64,000 bases of DNA from the NCBI RefSeq assembly GCF_003144195.1, contig NW_020290025.1:62001-126000 (forward strand), written 5' to 3'. Source of the DNA: Ceraceosorus guamensis. Taxonomy: Eukaryota > Basidiomycota > Exobasidiomycetes > Ceraceosorales > Ceraceosoraceae. Each line of letters opens with the position of its first letter. Position 1 is the stretch's first letter. The translations under genes and the position numbers were made by a program. The notes under the pieces are model-generated. The model made no database searches and was not told where the DNA came from. It saw only the letters and a list, made by a program, of their open reading frames with translations. This document shows positions 58,488-64,000 of this stretch, one piece after another.

Positions 58488-60819
58488 GTTGTATAAGAGT
58501 GACTCTGCGTGGAGAGTTGAGTACCGAGAGGTGGGCGACTACCCTTGTTGCAGCCGAGAAAGGGCGGATGCTAGGGATGATCAATGAAGATGGCTATTTG
58601 TGAGTTCTTGTCGAGTCTGGTCTTCGCTTTTATAGCTTTATACCCTCTCAAAGCCTCTTGTGAGATGTACATGGTCAGCGCAGCCTGGAGTTCGCGCTTT
58701 TTGGACCGTCGAGCTCGCGAGCTCGCGAGGGTCGGGATGGCATGGGTGGCTGGCTGTTTCGAACTGCGCCTTGACTAGGTATTCCAAAGCGTGCAGGGGC
58801 CAGTCGCGAGTACTCTTTGAGTATGTCTAGACCATCTAGAGGTTCGGTTGCGACGCCACGGTCAGCGCAAAAGCCAGATGAAAAAGGAAGTCTGCCATTG
58901 TGTGCACACATCTCGGGATCGCTGGTTCGAATCTCGTCGCCATGCGAGCGGTCCGAGTGATCTAAAGCTTTGTGCGCGCTCGTCCGATATCAAGCCACAG
59001 GCAGAGCTGCGAGGTCACCTTCACTTGCATCCGTCGACAGCCTTGCTGGAGCGACCGTGCAAGGCTATTATTGTCAAGAATCGACTTTGGGCGGTGGCAG
59101 GGTCCTCTCTGCTGCCCCGCCACGACGGACACCCTAGCTTGCATTCGATGCCCATCTCCCCGTTCGCATTATGCTGCGAGACACGCGTGAGAAAATCTGA
59201 GGCTCACGACATGATGGATGCTATACCAGTGACTGATGTTGACAGTTTTGCATTCAAAATCGATTACTCCATTCTTGTGCTGCTGCTTCGAAGGGATCGG
59301 TACCTGGCGTGCTAAGAGCAAGGTGCATGCATGACCGCCTCGAACAGGCCGAGACATCCAGATTTTGTGATTCGTATTCACGACACAATCACAATAAGAT
59401 TCGTGCTCCGCGCCGACGGCGCTGCGTGAGTGCGTGATAGTGAACCCAGTGAAGAACGAAACGACTTGAGCTGTCTGTACCGGTACAGTCCTCCAGCATG
59501 CAGGCGTCTCTCTGGTAGTCGCCGAGTCTTCACACGCCACCGGGACAGTATCAGCATGCATGCAGGGGCTCGTAAGCCAGACTCTTCCCGTGGTGCAGAC
59601 AGGCGGAGACTTGCTTCCCGTGTTAATTCACGATTCGTGATTTGACACTAAGAGTAAGGTGCCTCACAAGTCGCAGGCAGGGGCAGCTCATCCTAGAGAC
59701 GGGTGTCACAACGCTGCAGGATCTCGATCTTTGCAACCACTTTTGCGACTCGCGATCTCTCTATAACAAAGACGTCATTTTCGTTGGGATTACACCGGTG
59801 TGGAGTGTGAGTGAATTCGTGATTTTGCCATGACACACAGCAGCTATCTCTGTGAATCAAGAGTCGTGAGTATAGCACGCGCAGCGGCGTTGCGGCGCGT
59901 TGTCAATTCAGCAATCCGGTTGAGCAGCTAGCTGATGCATGTAGGCGCTGCCGCAACGCGGAAGCAACTTTGAAAGTCCGCCCCTCGGCTAGCTGATAAT
60001 GATCGAGGCGGGTTGCTCTGATGTGGCGATGTGTGGCTTATAATTGCGCTGCACAGCTAGCGCAGCCGCGCCAGCATTCACAGCAGCATTTATTCTTGAT
60101 TCAGTTTGGAATTTTTTGGCGCGTGTTTCGCATCGGTGGTCTCGTTTGGCTGCGCCCTTCGAAAATGTCGGGCCGACATGCAGCTCACGACTATCACACA
60201 CGTTTCATCCTTACTGATTCGACACTGCCTGAAGAAGTCACGTAGGCTTGGTTTGGCGGCAACTGCAGTCTCTTACGCAGCAGCAGTCAGCGGAAGAGTA
60301 CACAGTAGTCTTGAAGCGTATGCCATCCCTTGAAAACCAAGATCGGATGCAGATAGGCCGAGCGGACCATCGTGCCTGACCAAGGCGAGAATTGCTTGGA
60401 AAGCGCTGGTAGCACAGTGCTGAGTAGCCATTCTTCATCGGATTTGGAGCCTACAAAGTTGTGATAGCGAGTCGTGAGTCTCCTGGATATGCGGTTTAAG
60501 AGCGATCGAAAGATGAGAGGGCTTCGCGTGAGGTACGACGGGTGCGCAGACGCGAGTCAACGCTACAGCAGCCGCGATTCACGTATCACATGCTCGCAAT
60601 GATCACAACGATCACAATGCAGGTACACAGGTGAAACAGAGCACGACTGGCCATGTTTCGGCTGTGCGCCCGCCTTCGATCGTGGAGCGTTCGGTCATCT
60701 GCTCAAGCTAGATGCATGGTCACGAATATAGCGGTGGGCGGAGTCGACCGAGCGAGGTCTCGCGATCAGGACAGGATAGGTCAAACAGCATTGATGGGCC
60801 ACGCGATTGACTGATCACG

Positions 60820-61152
60820 ATGTACGACTCAGACTCGAGACTAAAGCATGTGCACTCGTGGTGGTTCGACCCGGGCGCGGTCGATGTGCAGAAGTGGTGT
60901 GCCTCGAAGTCAGGAGTAGGCTGCCTGGTTTTCAACTCCAAGAGTGTTCTGCGTACGGCGTTTACTAACTACCGAAAGGAACGCATGCATCCGGCTTTCC
61001 TTCATTTCGCTGGACTTCAGCCACATCTTGGAGAGAAGCTCATTCACATGTCAACGTTGATTGCAGGGCTTCCGCATTCTCCCCAGAGTCGTCGATGCCG
61101 GACGCTAGAGGCGTCAGCAACACTCATGACTCGCGGACCACCTCCTACATAG
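60820..61152 (+). CDS. Orphan 110-codon open frame, hypothetical
   Basis: It begins MYDSDSRLKHVHSWWFDPGA and is followed by VDVQKWCASKSGVGCLVF. The composition (Trp, Phe, Tyr, His, balanced charges) looks more protein-like than most chance frames in these gaps. Its first half prefers G or C in third positions, as the real genes do. There is no signal peptide, membrane span or known domain. It may be a small gene, a leftover of a longer one, or chance. Confidence 0.22.
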   Translation: MYDSDSRLKHVHSWWFDPGAVDVQKWCASKSGVGCLVFNSKSVLRTAFTNYRKERMHPAFLHFAGLQPHLGEKLIHMSTLIAGLPHSPQSRRCRTLEASATLMTRGPPPT

Positions 61153-61463
61153 GCACTCTCGAAAATGTCGTGGATGAACTCAGGCGCTACTGAGACCTCA
61201 CCTGATATTTCGAATGGTGCATCATCGCGCTGCCGCGCACGCTATATACGCTGCATACCATGCGGCCCATATGAGAAAGACATAGCATCCTCGGACTACC
61301 TGCGACGGCATTCGTGCTTGGCGGCGACGATCACTCAAGAACGCCTGAAACCGTGAAAATCAGGATGTAAGATGAGGCGATGATGCTGCTCGCATTGCCC
61401 GGCTCCGAGCGCAGCGCAGCCTCTTCCACACACTCAGCGCGCTGCAATCTCAAAATATCAGCT

Positions 61464-61487
61464 CGCACACGCGCGCGCGCGCACGTG
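61464..61487. repeat. 24-base alternating purine/pyrimidine (CG/CA) tract
   Basis: An uninterrupted alternation including a GCGCGCGCGC core. Such tracts can adopt Z-DNA. Similar shorter tracts lie at 46350-46368 and 19687-19697. Confidence 0.8.
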
Positions 61488-62729
61488 AGGTGCCCTCCTC
61501 CCGCCCACCGCTATGACTTACGACTCGTTGCATAGAGCTCATCGCTCAGCAAGCAAGCAAGCTCGAACACACACATATCGCGAGGGCAGTAGGTAGTGTC
61601 TTCGAGAACGGCAAGGCCGGCAGTGCCTGGCGGAAGGGCTGTAACCGCGGACTCGCCAATGCTCTTTCCGCACCGGTAGTCGTCATCGACTGCTCCTGGG
61701 ACTCCCTACTCAAAGACGCCGCTCGGAGTCTCACCAGAAACTGCCGATCAGCGAACGGGCTTCGGAGAGGACCCTGTCTTGAGGCTAGCCACTGCTGCTT
61801 GGCATTCTGAACTTACCAGGGGCGGAGGAGTCAGAGGGCGCACACCGTCCTATAGCTCGACTCGTACCTGCATGGATGCAAGGAGGCCCCGAGCGGCGGC
61901 AGGTTGCGACGCCGGGTCGTCGACGCTTGCTTTGATTTGACCGGACATCGGCCGGAACTTGCGTGCATGGCCGCTCACAAAGCTGAGCAATCGAGCGCAC
62001 TCTTGCTGCTGGGCCCTTGAGCCCTTAGCCTATCTCACGAGCTATAGGCTCTGCTGTAGCCCATAGCTGAGCATGACGTGCGCAATACTTGCAGCCAGGC
62101 CTCGCCCGGTGTGAGCCAGAACAGGCAAGTCAGCGGTGCCGGCTGGGTTTCAGAGCCCCGCCTCTGTGGGCCCGTTTAGCCGTGCACGTGGGGGCAAGGG
62201 GACTGGTCCATCTCACACTCATGATAGGATGCCGCAGCATCTGACATTTGAATACAGCCTACCAGCTGCTGCTGTGTACTGTGTCCCATGTCTAGCTGCG
62301 GACCCGGGGCAGCCAGCGTCAGGCGGTCGACAGCCTGATCATCTTGCTGCGCAGCTGGATGGTGCACGGCATCGACTTGTGTACACCAAAAGTAGAAAAG
62401 AGAACGCTCTCAATCTGAATGTGAATCCCTCACCCCTCTGTCTGTGAGATAGGGGGCGTAGATCTAGCAGCGCTCCCCGTGGCAACCTGGCGCCACACGA
62501 GTCTATTCCAGAAGAGCAGCGCACCCTTGCACATCGTAGAAAGACGACCGCGCCTGTGAGCTCTCACCTCCGCATCCTCAGCCTTGGCTGCACTCGGCCA
62601 CAAGCACACCACCACCGACCAACACGATTCTTCAAGTTGTTCTGACAACGGACATCATTCCCGCTTGTTGGGCTGAAGAAGGTAGCTACTGGGGTTGCAG
62701 TGGTCCTCATTCAACCCATCCTATACAGT

Positions 62730-64000
62730 ATGAGTCAGAGCCAAGGCAGACCGCGGCAGTCCTCTCAAAGCTCAGCAGCGGACCGAGGCACCTCAAATCC
62801 TTCTGGCCAGGAACACTTCCGCGGTTACACGCCTGTCAACCGCCCGCGACATCTAGAGCCTTCAGAGAAGCTACAACTAGGCACCGCCGTTCTCAGTGCA
62901 GGCTCTGACGCCGTGCTGTTGGCAAGGCGAGCAAGAAGAAGCGAGCTGCACGCGTACCGTGCCGGCACGTCGACAATTGCGGAGGACGTCAACGATGGTA
63001 CCGTGAATGCTGCGAGTGCCTCCAACGAAGAGCTCTCGATGTCCATGGGCTCTCAAGTGGATTGCAGCACATCTGATGATGGTGAGGCTCAGCGTATGCG
63101 CTCCTGTCCGTGTTCGTCGTGATCGTTCACCCCTACCGCAATGCTTTCACTTCACAGAGTCGCCTTCCGTAGCTCGTCGCAGCCGCATACAATCTCAACA
63201 ACTGGACATGCTGGACATGGTCGAGAGCAGTGAGGGCGTCGACTTCTCCGAGCCTGTCATTGTCGAGGCACCGTCATCGATACCGTCTAGTCCCTCTCGC
63301 GGCAGAAGCAACAGTCACGTTCCGAGCCCGACTTCTGCTCCAGCACACCCGCGTTTCCCGAACTCTCGTCTACGTTCTGGTAGCCTGTTTCAGGAGAAAG
63401 GTGGAGAAGCAGGTCCAAGAACAGTGCAGTGGCATGACGCCGTCGCAGGAGGCAGCGACATGATTGCGGTGCCTGCACCATTTCTTCATCTGCCTTCGCT
63501 CACAACGCTCCGTCAGGTCTCCTCAGACTCGCAGCATCATCCAACACCTTTCTGCATGCCAAGTAGCGGACACGTTGCTCTTGGCTCGTCAGCGTCCAAC
63601 GCTGTCCGCAGTGACGTCGCAGCCGAAAGTATCATCAAGCCTCACAAGGCTTCGAATGCATCCGCCACTGCTCGAAAGATCTCTGGAACGAGCACTCGCT
63701 CGAAGAGCACGGCAAACACTGCGAATACATCTCAAGACCTAGCAGACATGAGCTTGGATCGCTCCTGTTCGCGCAACACGCCTGATACTTCTCTCGAAAG
63801 CATTACATCCGCGCACTGGTCAATTCAGGCCTTCCTAGACGCTCAAAGCGAGGCAAGTGGATCGTCGAGGCCCCCGCACGAAGTCGCGATCGGTCAAGCC
63901 ATTCTTGAGAGCAAGCTTGCTTCGCAAATCCGTTCTGGGGCAGCCGCCAAAGCTCTTCCTGGCGATTCTTTGAACACTGCAACGTCGCAGCTGAACAATG
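62730..64000 (+). CDS. Serine-rich protein, 5' part only (runs off the window)
   Basis: Exon 1 at 62730-63081 and exon 2 from 63158, open to the window end (about 398 residues so far). The 76-base intron removes a frame change and is GT-AG. The protein begins MSQSQGRPRQSSQSSAADRG and is rich in Ser, Ala, Pro and Thr with a few more structured stretches (QLDMLDMVESSEGVDFSEPV, TVQWHDAVAGGSDM, AHWSIQAFLDAQSEA). Basic/Ser-Pro sites such as SPSRGRSNS suggest a phosphorylated, disordered regulator. No catalytic or DNA-binding motif is visible in this part, so I do not name a family. The start is the first Met; an acceptor-like CTATACAG directly before it means an upstream exon cannot be excluded. 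Confidence 0.75.

Larger units (their letters stand above)
58488..62729. other. 4.2-kb gene-poor stretch
   Basis: Between the hydrolase start and the rightmost gene, which diverge. It contains a palindromic CGAGCTCGCGAGCTCG at 58710-58725, a perfect TCACGA-T-TCGTGA inverted repeat at 59628-59640, a 24-base alternating purine/pyrimidine tract at 61464-61487, and a CAAG tandem near 61549-61561. One 110-codon open frame is listed separately. A GGTTCGAATC box near 58931 was tested for a tRNA and rejected. Otherwise nothing recognisable. Confidence 0.5.

Noticed and set aside
58840-58965. tRNA-like GGTTCGAATC box near 58931
   Set aside because: The flanking T-stem pairs poorly (one mismatch and two wobbles). 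No matching 7-base acceptor strand or A-box lies at the right distance upstream, even allowing an intron.
1-64000. Transposable elements, virus-like elements, CRISPR arrays, secondary-metabolite or defence clusters
   Set aside because: I saw no transposase, reverse transcriptase, integrase or capsid motifs, no long terminal repeats, no regularly spaced repeats, and no PKS/NRPS or defence-type genes.

Overview
The window looks like nuclear DNA of a basidiomycete fungus, most likely in the Ustilaginomycotina (smuts and relatives). The signs are moderate-to-high GC, many short GT-AG introns of about 55-140 bases, compact genes separated by unusually long gene-free stretches, and single-copy fungal housekeeping and regulatory genes: SSC1, SSB1, RKI1, RPL14, TEL1, SKN7, a DPB11/Rad4-like BRCT protein and a WOPR regulator. 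The lineage is inferred from gene content and style, not from a search. I recognised no transposon, retroelement, virus copy, rRNA, tRNA or CRISPR array. Nearly all gene models below were built by hand. For each complete model the exon lengths sum to a whole number of codons and the splice sites are GT-AG.

Layout. 1-11 kb: mitochondrial Hsp70 SSC1 (-) diverges from an Asteroid/XPG-like nuclease-fold gene (+). That gene converges on ribose-5-phosphate isomerase RKI1 (-), which diverges from ribosomal protein eL14 RPL14 (+). 11-24 kb, all minus strand: a secreted or vacuolar subtilisin, a Wor1/Ryp1-type WOPR transcription factor, a 4.8-kb gap upstream of it, then an FHA protein with a degenerate G-patch. 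25-50 kb, all plus strand: the very large checkpoint kinase TEL1, the HSF/receiver-domain regulator SKN7, the four-BRCT DPB11-like scaffold, and a four-finger C2H2 transcription factor. 50-58 kb: a small 87-residue protein with a 13-base microexon (-), a MAPEG-type membrane protein (+), the ribosome-associated Hsp70 SSB1 (-), and a nine-exon membrane-anchored alpha/beta hydrolase (-). 58.5-62.7 kb is a 4.2-kb gene-poor stretch. A serine-rich gene (+) starts at 62.7 kb and runs off the window.

The genes are not a biosynthetic or defence cluster. Functional pairings exist (two Hsp70s; TEL1 and DPB11 in the DNA-damage checkpoint; SKN7, WOPR and C2H2 regulators) but look like ordinary fungal gene order. 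The less ordinary signals are in gene architecture and in the gaps. They include a microexon; a tiny last exon and a long 5'UTR intron in RPL14; a mitochondrial-type leader on RKI1; large gaps around the WOPR gene; and gene-free islands that share short motifs (TGACTC/CGTGAC units, ATTCACGA units, and a 14-base TGANTCAAAATG-type motif present at least four times).
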